Positions 47,465-57,298 of a stretch of DNA of 64,000 nucleotides are shown here, piece by piece. A model generated the notes under the pieces. The model was not told the DNA's origin. It made no database searches and was given only the letters and a program-made list of their open reading frames with translations. Origin of the DNA: Leishmania martiniquensis (lineage: Eukaryota; Euglenozoa; Kinetoplastea; Trypanosomatida; Trypanosomatidae); contig NC_090163.1 in the NCBI RefSeq assembly GCF_017916325.1, positions 988,501 through 1,052,500 on the forward strand, given 5' to 3'. The translations under genes and the position numbers were made by a program. Numbering within the stretch: the first letter of the stretch is position 1; each line of letters starts with the position of its first letter.

Positions 47465-50013
47465 GGCCGTAGTGGCCCGTTCCCGTGCACCGGCACCTCC
47501 GCTGGCGGCCTGCGCAGCGCTGCGTCGACTGTGGGCGGCCTCCCCACGCCCCCACACCCCCTCCCTCCCTCTTTTCCCTGCCGCCTGCTAGCGGTGGCGC
47601 GACACATAATATTCCTTCCTTGTTGATCCATAAGTCCCGCGCATGCGTGGAGTGACGCTGATGGTGTGCGGCGCCGGAGTGCTTGCGTGCGTGTGCGTCG
47701 GTGCACGCGCTGCTCTCCGCAGTCGCTACCCTCTTCCCCTGTTGCCCCGTCACCCCGCTGCGGCTGCGGGCCAGCCTTAAGATGAGTGCGCGGCGGGCGC
47801 TCGCGAGGGTGTGCAAGTACGCAACGCCCTTGTGGAGCCCCAACCCCCTCACGCTAATCCCCCTCTTCCCTCCGTTTTCTGTGCGCCCTGCGTCGCGCGT
47901 GTGAGCGCCGGGTGGAGCGGGAACTGGGCCGCTGGCTGCCATCTCCGCGTGTGTGCACGCGCAGGCAGACCATCACGCACCGGCACACACGCGAGGAGCG
48001 TGAGCGGCCCACGTGCGATGGAGCAGCGTCAGCAGCGCGGACACATAGCACGGGGACGCGTTGCGCCCTCGTGCGCGCTGGCCCTCATCTCCTGCTTCCT
48101 GGTTCGCTCGCCGTCGCCCCCTCTGTGCCGTGCCGGCTCCCCTGCGGCTCCCCTGCCCCCCTCCAGTCCTTCAGCTTCCGTCTCGCACCGCTATCCCGGC
48201 GGCCGTCTTTTGTTTCGGTGCTGCTTTGAGCTGAGAGGACGGGATGGCGGGGAGTTGCGGAGAGGCTGCTTGCTCAGTCCCCGCTGCTGCCACCGCCTTG
48301 TGGTGTTGAGGTCGAGCCCGCCCCGCAAACGTCTCGGTGTGTGTGCCTGTGTGTGTGGTGCAGCATGCGCTGTGGTGCTCTGTCCCCCCGGCCACCGCTT
48401 CCTGCCCTCCCGACTCCCGTCTCCCATCTTTCCTCACTCGCCCTCTGAGCCCTGGCACGTTAGGCTGCCGCCTCGAGTGCCTCCCCACACCTCTCGTGAG
48501 CTCGTATGTATGTTCCTGAGTCTTTCTGTTCTCTGCTTATCCCTCCCCTATATGCGGCATTGCCGCCCCCCTCCCCTCTCTCCCGTTGAGGTTCTGAAGA
48601 GGTAAAGAAGGGTGGTGAGTGGTGGGGGCGGCAGAGAGTGGCACCGTCGCGTTAGATGGTGAGATGCCTGCCACGCGTTTGTGTGTCTCTCTCTTACTGT
48701 GTGTGCGTGCGTGCATGGCTCGTTCGCTGTGTCGAGTGCCCAAGTCCCCCGGCGGCCGTTAAGCACCGCACAGGCACACGCATGTGTGCATATCCGCTGT
48801 TCCCGAGAGAGAGGGACAGACACCGCACGCGTGCTCGCTATTCCTTCTTTGGTTCTTCGTTTCCGTCTTTTCTTCCCGTCGTGGTGTGTGCATGTATATA
48901 TATATGTGTATGTGCGAACCTGTAGCCTTCCTCAGCGGCCCCCCCTCCCCTCTCCCCCTCTGCTCTTTCCCGCCGCTCTCTTTCGCTCGTCGCGGCGGCA
49001 TGGCCGTGTGGCATTATGTATGTATGGGCGCGTTGTGCTGCTCTCAGGGTACATAGCGACTTACCATGCGGACGATAGGTCGCTCGTTGTCTCCTGTCGG
49101 TGGCAGCTTTCTGCGGCAGCATTTTGTGGCGGTGGGTCTGTCGGGGTGCGGGTAGGTTGTGTGTAACTGATGGGTGAAACTGTTTTAATTATTTTGTTAC
49201 GCCCTAAGAGAGTCGTCTTGGTTCTTAGGCGACACGCTGCGTCTGGGTGATGGACAGAGAGGCAAGCAAGATTGAATGCTGGGGACTGATGAGAGATGCT
49301 GCCTCATCACCTCTCGGGAGTATGGGCGTCCCGCGTGGCCAGCTCCTGTTTTTGTTGGTAAGATGATGGGGTCGGCCGCACTCGCGGGCCGTTCTTCTCG
49401 AGGCACGCGCTTTCGTTGTGCTTGTGTTGGCATGTGCTTGACTCTCTCAAGAATTTCTCTGTTGCTTTCTCGTTGCACACGTTTGTCTGCCTTCAGCTCT
49501 GTGCTCTCGTCACATCTGCCTAGCCACACTATTGGCGCATAGCTTCGTGCGATACTCAGCGTCCCATTTCCCTTCGGCTTGTGTGCTTTTGGTGAGGCGT
49601 GCGTTGGAATCGTTTCTGTTTCGCCACTTACGCGAAGCACCGTTTCTCTCCACGGACCCCCAACCCTCTGTCCGCCGCGTAGTCGTCGCCTCATCAGCCC
49701 CTGTGTAGGCATTCGCTGTGCCGTGGCCGCTCACACGCTGCTCAGCGGCACCGCCGTCACTTCTCGGCAGGCGGCCCTTCCCTTCCCTTCCCCCCCTCTG
49801 CAGTCGAGCACGTGTCCCCGCAAAAAAAAAGTGGCGCAATTTGTGCAGGCAGCATTTGTGGCGCCTAAAAGCCACCGCGGCCGTGCGTTGGTGCGAAGCC
49901 TCCGCGCGGCGTTTGTGGACGTGAGGACCTCGTCTTGTTGGCTTCGCTTACCCAACTGTGTTGACGCCCTCGCTGCCGGTACTCTGCCTCCACGCCGACA
50001 AGTTCGCTTCGGT
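47465..50013. other. Largest gene-free spacer of the window (2.5 kb)
   Basis: ORFs at 47811-48605 and 48681-49166 are low-complexity and start with non-ATG or internal codons; I do not accept them. It contains a (TA)n run at 48896-48904, a relatively A+T-rich stretch at 49165-49200 and a 6-bp hairpin near 49290-49310. It probably holds an unusually long 3' UTR of the acid phosphatase, or a non-coding RNA. Confidence 0.55.
49776..49803 (+). promoter_or_regulatory. Candidate spliced-leader acceptor for MsrB
   Basis: CCCTTCCCTTCCCTTCCCCCCC then TCTGCAG, AG at 49802-49803. The leader is 210 nt and contains no in-frame ATG before 50014, so the protein starts there. Confidence 0.6.
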
Positions 50014-50445
50014 ATGACCACGCGACTGACGAACTGTGCCGGGCCGCACGAGAGGGATGGCTCGAAAGATGTCGGCGATGATGAATGGAGGAAGGTCTTA
50101 ACCCCACAGCAGTACAACATTCTGCGGGAGAAGGGGACCGACCCGGTGGGTGGTAAGTATGACGACCTCTTCGCTGAGGGGGTGTACCTGTGTGCTGCGT
50201 GCAAGACACCGCTTTACCTGTCCTCCATGAAGTTTGCCTGTGGCTGCGGCTGGCCAGGATTTTATGACTGCATCGCTAAGCAGGTGCGCGAGCAGCCCGA
50301 CAAGGACGGCCGCCGGGTCGAGATTGTGTGCAATGCCTGCAACAGCCACCTTGGTCATATCTTCCGCAATGAGCGCTTCCACAATCCACCGCCGAATGAG
50401 CGGCACTGCGTGAACAGCACCTCGATACTGTTTCGGCCTGCGTAG
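50014..50445 (+). CDS. msrB: Peptide methionine-R-sulfoxide reductase (MsrB / SelR)
   Basis: 143 aa, the usual size of a one-domain MsrB. The enzyme reduces methionine-R-sulfoxide in proteins using thioredoxin-type donors (tryparedoxin in trypanosomatids). Zinc-binding CxxC pairs are LCAACK (~66-69) and VCNACN (~109-112). The catalytic Cys is Cys132 in RHCVNSTSILF, where some animal enzymes have selenocysteine. The substrate loop reads ACGCGWPGFYD instead of the common SGTGWPSF; the Cys in CGCGWP is at the position of the resolving Cys of some plant and bacterial MsrBs. GHIFRNERFHNPPPNERHC is typical. The frame is open far upstream (to 49579), but only without an ATG, so no targeting presequence is encoded and a cytosolic enzyme is likely. 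Confidence 0.95.
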   Translation: MTTRLTNCAGPHERDGSKDVGDDEWRKVLTPQQYNILREKGTDPVGGKYDDLFAEGVYLCAACKTPLYLSSMKFACGCGWPGFYDCIAKQVREQPDKDGRRVEIVCNACNSHLGHIFRNERFHNPPPNERHCVNSTSILFRPA

Positions 50446-51776
50446 CACGTGCTGCTGGCAAGCAGCACCGGCGCGCAGCATTCCTTCGCTCTCCCCCCTC
50501 TCTTGTGTGCTTGCTTCTCTATTCTGCAGACATGCCTGTGTATGTGTGTGCTTAGCTCGAGCACAGGCTTCAAACACACATAGAACCACACAAGCCAGCG
50601 TAAAAGCGGTGTCGCATATTCTATAGCGCTGGTCACACACACACACACACACACACAGGCGGCGGCGGCTATATTATACGCGCACAACGTGCGCAATGCG
50701 ACTTCCGTTTATTTCTCAATGCGGTGGGAGCCTGTCGCTTGGGGCTTGTGTTGCTCCCAGAACAGCTGCGTCGCGGGATGGTAGTGGTGGCGAGGAGCAG
50801 AAACACAGGTAAGCGACGAAACTGAGGAAGCGGCGCCATGACACAACAGCGCATTCACAAGGCGTGTACTGACCGATGCGGCTGCCGCTCCTCCCTTTCA
50901 CCTCCCGACCTCGCCCTGACTCGTCTCTTGCTGCCCAGCGGAGGCGTGTGCGCGTGTGCGCAGACTTCTCTGATTTTCGCCAGTGTTTCGATATATTATT
51001 GTTATTACTCTTCGCCCTTCGCTGATTTCACAGCGAACGATGCGTTTCTGCGTGTGCGCGCGCGGGTGAGCGCAAGGTGGGCATACCAAGGCGCTCCGCC
51101 GCGCGCATATCCACTTTGAATCACGGGCACCATAGGCGTGAGCGCAATTGTTTCGCGCTGTGATCCCTCTTAGCAGTCTAGAGGGGCGCGACCCGGCGCG
51201 AAGGAGCCTCGTCCACGCGTACAGGCTTGCACGCAACACAGGCGGCTTCTCTCTCTCCCCCCGCATTGTGCAGTGCTACTCCTGGTCTGCGTTACTCCGA
51301 GGAGGGGAGGAGGGAGAAATCAGCGCGACGCTGCTGACACCACTGTCACACAGTCTTCCCATGTCGTCACACCCCTTCCCCCCTGCCCTACCCCCTCGCC
51401 GCTCACCACCGTGCCTCTCCCACTCATCACGGGTCTTATCGCCTCACATCTGCATGCCCGCTGTCACTTGGGACCTTTCCTAGCATTACCAGGTCGTTGT
51501 GTAGTCGTCCGTCTGCGTGAGGGACTCAGATACGTAGACGACGACAGTTCATGTGTGTCTTGCTTGGGAGCCGCCTGCGCCGCCGTCTCCTTCGCTTCCA
51601 CCAGCCGAGCACAGACGCATACACATATCCCGATTGGCATCCATCCTTCTCATCGGCACACCCTGGGCTTGAGGACACACGGAGGGGTTGCCTGGCGAGT
51701 TGCACGCACCCACACGCGCCTACCCACATCAGTACATACTCACGTCCTTCCTCCTGCTCTGCTATAAAGGCGAACC
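50446..51776. other. Intergenic spacer, MsrB to phosphatase
   Basis: No gene supported. It has a (CA)n run at 50634-50657. Confidence 0.7.
51743..51769 (+). promoter_or_regulatory. Candidate spliced-leader acceptor for the phosphatase
   Basis: A GTCCTTCCTCCTGCTCTGC tract then TATAAAG with AG at 51768-51769 gives only a 7-nt leader. Earlier AGs (for example at 51731) would give a longer one. Confidence 0.4.
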
Positions 51777-52700
51777 ATGTCGAGCGACCTGAATCAGCAA
51801 CTGGAGGCGATGTACGAGGGGAAGCTGCTCACGGAGGAGCAGGTGGTGCAGCTTTGCAGTCGCTGCAAGGACCTCATGCTAGAAGAGGGAAACATAGAGA
51901 CCATCTACGCTCCCGTCACACTCTGCGGCGACATCCATGGGCAGTTCTACGACTTGTTGGAGCTCTTCAACAAGGGTGGCCGAGTGCCGGACACTTCGTA
52001 CGTGTTCATGGGCGACTACGTCGACCGCGGCTACCACAGTGTGGAGACGCTGCTATTGCTGCTGCTACTCAAGGCCCGCTTTCCCGATCGCATTACGCTG
52101 TTGCGCGGTAATCACGAGTCGCGCCAGATTACACAGGTGTACGGATTCTACGATGAGTGCTACCGCAAGTATGGCGGTGCGAACGTGTGGCGATTGTGCA
52201 CGGAGCTGTTCGACTACATGCCGCTGGGCGCCGTAGTCGAGGAGGACATCTTCTGTGTCCACGGCGGCCTCAGCCCGCAGATCGGCACACTCGACGAAGT
52301 GCGTGTGCTGGACCGAAAACAGGAGGTGCCACACGAGGGCCCCATGAGCGACCTGCTTTGGTCGGACCCTGAGGACATCGAGGGGTGGAGCGTCAGCCAG
52401 CGTGGCGCAGGCTTCGTCTTTGGCGGCGATGTCGCCAAGAGCTTCAATCACCGCAACGGCCTTACTTTGATTGCGCGTGCGCACCAGCTGGTGCTGGAGG
52501 GGTACAAGTCGATGTTCGATGACAGCTGCTGCACGGTGTGGTCCGCCCCAAACTACTGCTACCGGTGCGGCAACATTGCTTCCATCCTTGAAGTGGGCGA
52601 GCACTCCAAGGCGGACAGAAACGTTGTGTACTTTACCGCGGCCACCGCTGACGTGCGCGGTCATCTCGCAAAGCAGCCCCCACCCGAGTACTTCTTGTGA
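51777..52700 (+). CDS. PP2A-subfamily Ser/Thr phosphatase catalytic subunit (PP4/PP6-like)
   Basis: 307 aa, the standard length of PP2A, PP4 and PP6 catalytic subunits. All phosphoprotein phosphatase signatures are intact: GDIHGQF (metal ligands), [33 protein letters not shown] and [11 protein letters not shown]. The C-terminus is PPPEYFL, so the terminal Leu that is carboxymethylated in PP2A and PP4 is present, and the Tyr of DYFL is kept while Asp becomes Glu. [17 protein letters not shown] and [17 protein letters not shown] features fit PP4/PP6, while [17 protein letters not shown] fits PP2A. I therefore assign only the subfamily. Such enzymes work with regulatory subunits in cell-cycle and DNA-damage control. 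Confidence 0.95.
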   Translation: MSSDLNQQLEAMYEGKLLTEEQVVQLCSRCKDLMLEEGNIETIYAPVTLCGDIHGQFYDLLELFNKGGRVPDTSYVFMGDYVDRGYHSVETLLLLLLLKARFPDRITLLRGNHESRQITQVYGFYDECYRKYGGANVWRLCTELFDYMPLGAVVEEDIFCVHGGLSPQIGTLDEVRVLDRKQEVPHEGPMSDLLWSDPEDIEGWSVSQRGAGFVFGGDVAKSFNHRNGLTLIARAHQLVLEGYKSMFDDSCCTVWSAPNYCYRCGNIASILEVGEHSKADRNVVYFTAATADVRGHLAKQPPPEYFL

Positions 52701-53556
52701 TTAGAGAACGAGGGGCGATGGTGGCGCTGGCGAGGACGAACATGCCGGCATGCATGCATGTATGTGTGCGTGCGTGCGTGTCTTCAGTGTGCGCCTGTGA
52801 AATCTGTGTGCGTATGTCAGTGCATCTCCATCGGTAGGCGCCCCACTCGGTGGTGACAGTGGCGATGCGGACCTCTTTGCTGCTCTCCGGTGCCCTTTTC
52901 TCGCCTTCGCGTACGCCTCCTGGCCTGTCTCTGTGTGTGTGTGTGTGCGTCTCTTGCTGACACTCTTCGCCCCTCTCCATCTGTTGCGCGTCCTGTGGGG
53001 ATATGCGTATGATGACTTAGTGCAATGTGCGCCTGTAAAGTGTCGTGACCGAGGCTGGTCTAGGGCTGGCACCCATACACGATCGGCATCGAGTCAGGTG
53101 CTTTGCTGATGGGGTCGTCCCAGCCACGCTTACGTGTGCAGCTGTGTGCGCGCATGCGCGTATTTCCCCGCTCTCTTGACCATTCAAGTCCCTGCGGTGC
53201 ATGCGGCTGCCTCGGTGCGCCAACGCCACAGAATTGTGCCCGGGCACTTCTGTTAACCCCCTCTCCTCTATCCCTCCTCTCTCTCTCTGCTTGTGCCCTG
53301 CACTCGCCGTCACACTCTCTTACACACAAACACACCCATGTTCATGGCTCCCGTGGCCTGCTTGGGTATCGGCGCGCGCGCACTCACGCACACGCACGGG
53401 TGAAAGCATTAGCACCTTGATCCCACTTCAAGGGGCAGAGAGGGGGGTCGCTCACCTCTCCCCTCTCACACCTTAGCGGTTCCGTACGGTGCGCACACGC
53501 CCTTCTATCGCTTTACCGTTCCCTCAGACTTTTCTCTTTACTGGGCCTTCGCCAAT
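52701..53556. other. Intergenic spacer, phosphatase to COX15
   Basis: No gene seen. A (TG)n run at 52931-52948 is present. Confidence 0.7.
53501..53527 (+). promoter_or_regulatory. Candidate spliced-leader acceptor for COX15
   Basis: A CCTTCTATCGCTTTACCGTTCCCTC-type tract and AG at 53526-53527 give a 29-nt leader. Confidence 0.6.
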
Positions 53557-54810
53557 ATGCAACGCTTCACTGCCCGCCACGCCATCGACGCGGCGGCACC
53601 CATTTCGGCTCGTCGACTGCCGTTGCTGCTCCGCACGTGCTGGGCTCAGCGGTGCCCTGCTCGCTTCGCAGCCACCAAGACCTACCCTTCCGCTGCCGAC
53701 AAGGCGGCTGGTGCCACTAGCACCAAGCCCTGGGTAGCTCCACGACAGAACCGGTCCGTTGCCCACTGGCTGTACATCAGCGCCGCATGTGTGGGCGGCG
53801 TTGTCTGGCTGGGCGGGGTGACTCGCCTGACGGAGAGCGGGCTCTCGTTGGTGGAGTGGAAGCCCATTAGCGGGGTGCGCCCGCCGCTGACCGACGAGGA
53901 GTGGGACGCGGAGTTCCGCCATTACAAAGAGTTCCCCGAGTTCAAACAAAAGCCAAAGATGACGCTGAAGGAGTTTCAGTTCATCTTCTTCTGGGAGTGG
54001 GCGCACCGCGTGCTCGCGCGCAGTCTCGGCCTCATCTTTGGCGGCCCCCTCATCTACTATGCCGGTCGCGGCTACTTCAAGGGCAACGGCAGGTTCCTGG
54101 CTGGCCTTGTTGGCATCCTGGGCCTGGGCTGTGCGCAGGGGTTCATGGGGTGGTACATGGTCACCAGCGGGCTGGACAAGAAACTACTAGAGGAACGCCG
54201 GAAGGCGACCGTGTCCGCCTACCGCCTCGCCGCCCACCTCCTTCTGGCCTTCACCATCTATTCCTTCATGCTGCGCATGGGCTTCGGGCTGAAGTTGCCC
54301 GTCCTGACACCCTTCCCTCGCATGGCCAAGGTGCAGCTGTGGCTACGGCTGTCCTTCGCCATGATGTTCGTGACGGCCATTTCAGGCGCCTTCGTGGCTG
54401 GGCTCGATGCGGGGCTTCTGTACAACGACGACTTCCCGTGGATGGCCGGTGGCGTCTTCCCGCCTACGGACCATCTCTTCGCCCTCGAGCCAACGTGGCG
54501 TAACTTCTTTGAAAACCACTCGATGGTGCAGACGACCCACCGCGTCATGGCCGGCGTGACCTTTCTGACGATCGCGGGACTGAACGTGGCTGCGTCACGG
54601 CGGCGCGGCTTCATTCCGCCGTCTGTACTCCGCAGCCTCATGCTGGTGAACGCGGCTTTGCTGCTCCAGGTGAGTCTTGGGATGTGGACGGTGATGTCGG
54701 CGGTGAACGTCCCCGTCGCCGTGTCTCATCAAATGGGCGCGTTGGTCCTTCTCACCACGTTGATTCGCATGTGCGCGGTGGTGGGCAGCCGTGGCCTCGT
54801 GCTCGCTTAG
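53557..54810 (+). CDS. COX15: Heme A synthase COX15, mitochondrial inner membrane
   Basis: 417 aa. COX15/CtaA hydroxylates heme O to heme A for cytochrome c oxidase. The first ~70 residues are a basic, Ala/Ser-rich presequence (MQRFTARHAIDAAAPISARR). The hallmark segment GGVVWLGGVTRLTESGLSLV, followed by EWKPISGVRPPL, starts at ~88. Four histidines in membrane helices match the heme ligands of the family: His150 (EWAHRV), His227 (AAHLLLAF), His328 (TTHRVMAG) and His391 (SHQMGAL). About eight hydrophobic helices are visible, as expected. It is a nuclear-encoded mitochondrial protein in an aerobic parasite with heme-A cytochrome oxidase. Length and motifs leave little doubt. Confidence 0.97.
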   Translation: MQRFTARHAIDAAAPISARRLPLLLRTCWAQRCPARFAATKTYPSAADKAAGATSTKPWVAPRQNRSVAHWLYISAACVGGVVWLGGVTRLTESGLSLVEWKPISGVRPPLTDEEWDAEFRHYKEFPEFKQKPKMTLKEFQFIFFWEWAHRVLARSLGLIFGGPLIYYAGRGYFKGNGRFLAGLVGILGLGCAQGFMGWYMVTSGLDKKLLEERRKATVSAYRLAAHLLLAFTIYSFMLRMGFGLKLPVLTPFPRMAKVQLWLRLSFAMMFVTAISGAFVAGLDAGLLYNDDFPWMAGGVFPPTDHLFALEPTWRNFFENHSMVQTTHRVMAGVTFLTIAGLNVAASRRRGFIPPSVLRSLMLVNAALLLQVSLGMWTVMSAVNVPVAVSHQMGALVLLTTLIRMCAVVGSRGLVLA

Positions 54811-55395
54811 ACGCCGTGTCAGTGCGTGTAACGCGGCGCCTCTGCAGGGCGAACGGCAGCGACCCCCCTCCCCTTCCTGCCGCTGCCAAGAGCCCAGAAA
54901 TGGGCCGAGGGGCACCGCTGCACACGCCGTCAAAGTGCGTAAACAAAAAAGAAAGTAAAGAATAGCGGTGAAGGGCGGGGGAAGGGCGGCGCGCGTGCGC
55001 GTGCTCTCTTCATCGCCACTCAACACCCTCGGACGCCGTGGACACGTGACGTTTCTGCTCCACTTGGCGTCTCGACTACACGATTCCCCCCCAACGTTGG
55101 GCGGAAGAGCTGCGAGTCGACCGTCGCGCTTTCCGCAACCCACCATCCACGGCATTGGCGCGGCTTCAGCGAATTGTTCAAGCCTCACCACACGATTACA
55201 GACATACTCTAGCTTCTCCCTTTCTGCTCTCTCTCCTTCTTCCAGGCTGCCTGTCCACGGCGAGTGTGCCGCGCAACAGCATCGCACACGTCAGCGCGAG
55301 CAGCGGCCCTGCTGTCTACCCTGCACGCCCATTTATACACGCTTTGCTCCTTTCTCCCTTCACCCCCGCCTTCAGCGGTGCTATTCGGGCCTCAG
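54811..55395. other. Intergenic spacer to surface protein
   Basis: No gene seen. Two pyrimidine tract plus AG sites (55244-55245 and 55374-55375) precede the next ATG. Confidence 0.7.
55341..55375 (+). promoter_or_regulatory. Candidate spliced-leader acceptor for the surface protein
   Basis: A GCTCCTTTCTCCCTTCACCCC-type tract ends in TTCAG (AG 55374-55375), 20 nt before the ATG. It supports the ATG at 55396 rather than the upstream GTG-initiated frame. Confidence 0.55.
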
Positions 55396-56574
55396 ATGCC
55401 GTCGCGATCGCAGCCTGCGCGAAGGCGAAGGGCGCGCCATCATCACCCTCTCTTCCACACTGTTCTGGCGCTGGTGGTGCTGCTAATGGTGCACGGAGGC
55501 GCGCCCGCGGCGGCGCTCACAGGATCGGCGCCGTGCCCCGACACTCTAGAGGCCTTACCGACGTGGTGCAACAAGTGGCTTGGCAACTCGGGGGGTGTCC
55601 TCACAGGTGGCCACTGGACCGTAGAGTGGTTCACATGCTTGTGCAACGGCGTCTCGTCGTTGGTAGTCTACCGCAATGTTTACTCGATGCGCAGGAGCGA
55701 GCAGCAGCCGTTCCTCAGTGTTGCTTCGTCGAGCTCCATGTGGTCGTCTTTGTCGCCCATGGAATCCTCCTCGTCGTCGTACAACTCGGAGATGTCCTCC
55801 GAGACGCCGTCCTCGCTCTCCTCCTCCGGGTCGCAGACGGACATGTGCTACTGGGATAGTGTTTTTACAGGCTACCCCGACGGCGTGACTTGCATGCCCA
55901 TCACCGGCTTGTGCCCCAATGACTGCTCTGAGATACCCCCGTACCTCTGCGAAAGCCAACAGTCGAGCACCTGCACCCACCATAGCAACGGAAGCCTTCT
56001 CTACTCCTGCATGACCTGCAGTGGAGGGACATTCTCTATCAACACGACGGGCCCAAAGAGTTGCCACCGCGGGCTCACGCAACCGTTATGCGACCCACAA
56101 GTAGACTGCAGCGGCCACGGATGCTGCACGATGAGCCCCGAAGAGTCCTCGAGCAGCTCTACTCGTGACGTCATGTGCAGCTGTTTCGAGAACCGCACGC
56201 ATGGCTTCTACGCCGGGGCCAACTGCGCGTCATGCGCGCCCGGCTACTACGTGAACTCGGAGGGGATCTGCAAGACGCGCGTGCAGCCAGGGCAGGTCTT
56301 GTTGGCGTCGATAGGCAAGACATGGACGATGGTGACTCCCAACGTTGCGGTGCTCTTCCTTTTTGTCATCTTCAGCATGGTGCGCAAGCTGCACGCGTCT
56401 GACCGGCCTTTCGAACTGACCGGCTTGCGGCGGGCAAACCTGTCCTCGGTGCAGGTGGCACGGCGGCGGCAGCAGAGCCTCTTTCACTCCAAGTACATCC
56501 CGATGCGACCGGCGAAGAGCCGGTCCTTCACGAATCCGCACCAGCCACGCACCCGGGGTCCGCCGGCGTATTGA
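55396..56574 (+). CDS. Cys-rich, EGF-like type I membrane protein
   Basis: 392 aa. It has a basic N-terminus (RRRRARHHH) and then a hydrophobic signal sequence (TVLALVVLLMVHGGAPAAA, ~22-40). The ectodomain is Cys-rich, with a Ser-dominated stretch at ~115-160 (SSSSMWSSLS, SSSSSYNSEM) that could be O-glycosylated or phosphoglycosylated as in Leishmania secreted proteoglycans. Residues ~228-300 contain EGF/laminin-like spacing (CSGHGCC, CSCFENRTHGFYAGANCASC, then APGYYVNSEG). N-glycosylation sequons NGS, NTT and NRT are present. One membrane span (VTPNVAVLFLFVIFSMV, ~313-329) is followed by a basic ~63-residue cytoplasmic tail. It is last in the plus-strand unit. The ligand and function are unknown; surface or flagellar-pocket location is inferred. 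Confidence 0.75.
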   Translation: MPSRSQPARRRRARHHHPLFHTVLALVVLLMVHGGAPAAALTGSAPCPDTLEALPTWCNKWLGNSGGVLTGGHWTVEWFTCLCNGVSSLVVYRNVYSMRRSEQQPFLSVASSSSMWSSLSPMESSSSSYNSEMSSETPSSLSSSGSQTDMCYWDSVFTGYPDGVTCMPITGLCPNDCSEIPPYLCESQQSSTCTHHSNGSLLYSCMTCSGGTFSINTTGPKSCHRGLTQPLCDPQVDCSGHGCCTMSPEESSSSSTRDVMCSCFENRTHGFYAGANCASCAPGYYVNSEGICKTRVQPGQVLLASIGKTWTMVTPNVAVLFLFVIFSMVRKLHASDRPFELTGLRRANLSSVQVARRRQQSLFHSKYIPMRPAKSRSFTNPHQPRTRGPPAY

Positions 56575-56842
56575 TATATCCTTTTTCATGACGAGTGTCT
56601 TTCCCACCCCTGTGCTGCTGGCGGGCCTGTGGGTCGCCTTCGTTCCCGTTGCTTCCCGAAAAAAAAAACAGCAAAGCGCAGCCGGCCCCGGCCGAACCCC
56701 CCCCCGGCCCAGCCGCCTCGCACCTCTCAGTTGCCCCCAAAACCCTTAGCCTCCCCGCATCTCCACGGCCGTCCATTCCCCGGTATCGGAAAACGCCCCG
56801 CCCCAAGGGGGGGCCCGCGCCCACGGGCGGCCTCGGCTTGGC

Positions 56843-56864
56843 GGCCAGCGCATGGGCGCTGGCC
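56843..56864. repeat. Perfect 9-bp GC hairpin in the convergence zone
   Basis: GGCCAGCGC (56843-56851) and GCGCTGGCC (56856-56864) flank a four-base ATGG loop. It is all but one G/C pair per arm and lies 9 nt before a G-run cluster. It resembles an intrinsic-terminator stem in form only; no U-tract follows on either strand. Confidence 0.8.
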
Positions 56865-56872
56865 CTAAGGAT

Positions 56873-56898
56873 GGGGGTTGGGGGGGGGCTGAGTGGGG
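56873..56898 (+). other. G-run cluster, potential G-quadruplex
   Basis: GGGGG, then nine G, then GGGG, with short loops (TT and CTGAGT). The nine-G run can supply two strands, so a four-stranded fold is possible on the plus strand. It sits between the two converging units. Confidence 0.55.
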
Positions 56899-57298
56899 TC
56901 GCCTTTTCTTGCCATTTTCTTTCGGCGCAGCGCCAAGGGGCTTCTCAGGAGGGCGGGCGCCGCCTTCCAAGAACCGCCCCGCCCACGGGCGCGTGGCGGG
57001 GTTGGCGCTGGCGCGAGGGGCGTGCCGAAGCAAAGATGGATTTTTCACGCGGGCGTACAGGAACGAGACGGGGGGGTCGACACGGGAGGCGCGAGGCACA
57101 CCCTTCCCCCCGTTGGAAGGAGAGAAAGCAAAGAAGGACGACGTGCGGTCTCCATGAACGGGGGAGCAATGAAAAGAAACACCTGATTCAACAGTGTAAC
57201 GGCGGCACCCGTCACCGCTCCCCCACTCCCCCCCAAAAGGGGGCACCGAAGCTCTGCAGGCAGAGATGCGGAGGAAGACGATTGGGCGACGCTGCGCT

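Larger units (their letters stand above)
56575..57298. other. Convergent strand-switch region (putative transcription termination zone)
   Basis: Plus-strand genes end at 56574 and minus-strand genes end at 57299, so two polycistronic units meet here. No gene is supported. The sequence is rich in homopolymer runs: A10 near 56659-56668, C runs at 56697-56705 and 57221-57233, and G runs at 56810, 56873-56898 and 57070. It also has a strong hairpin at 56843-56864. In Leishmania such sites carry base J and H3.V and terminate RNA polymerase II; that is known for the class and inferred here. Confidence 0.8.

Noticed and set aside
49285..49325. C/D-box snoRNA-like CTGATGAG sequence
   Set aside because: A short hairpin is present but no convincing C/D pair with proper spacing or guide; snoRNA genes in these organisms occur in clusters, which is not seen.
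49579..50013. N-terminal extension of MsrB upstream of 50014
   Set aside because: It has no ATG before 50014 and spans the acceptor AG at 49802-49803, so most of it is not in the mature mRNA.
56739..56870. Telomere-like CCCTTAG and CCCTAA words in the convergence zone
   Set aside because: Isolated single words, not tandem copies of the hexamer, so not an interstitial telomere tract.
56659..57298. Possible SIDER-type degenerate retroposon
   Set aside because: The A run lies at the wrong end for a plus-strand element and I cannot match the family signature by eye; a search with SIDER profiles would decide.
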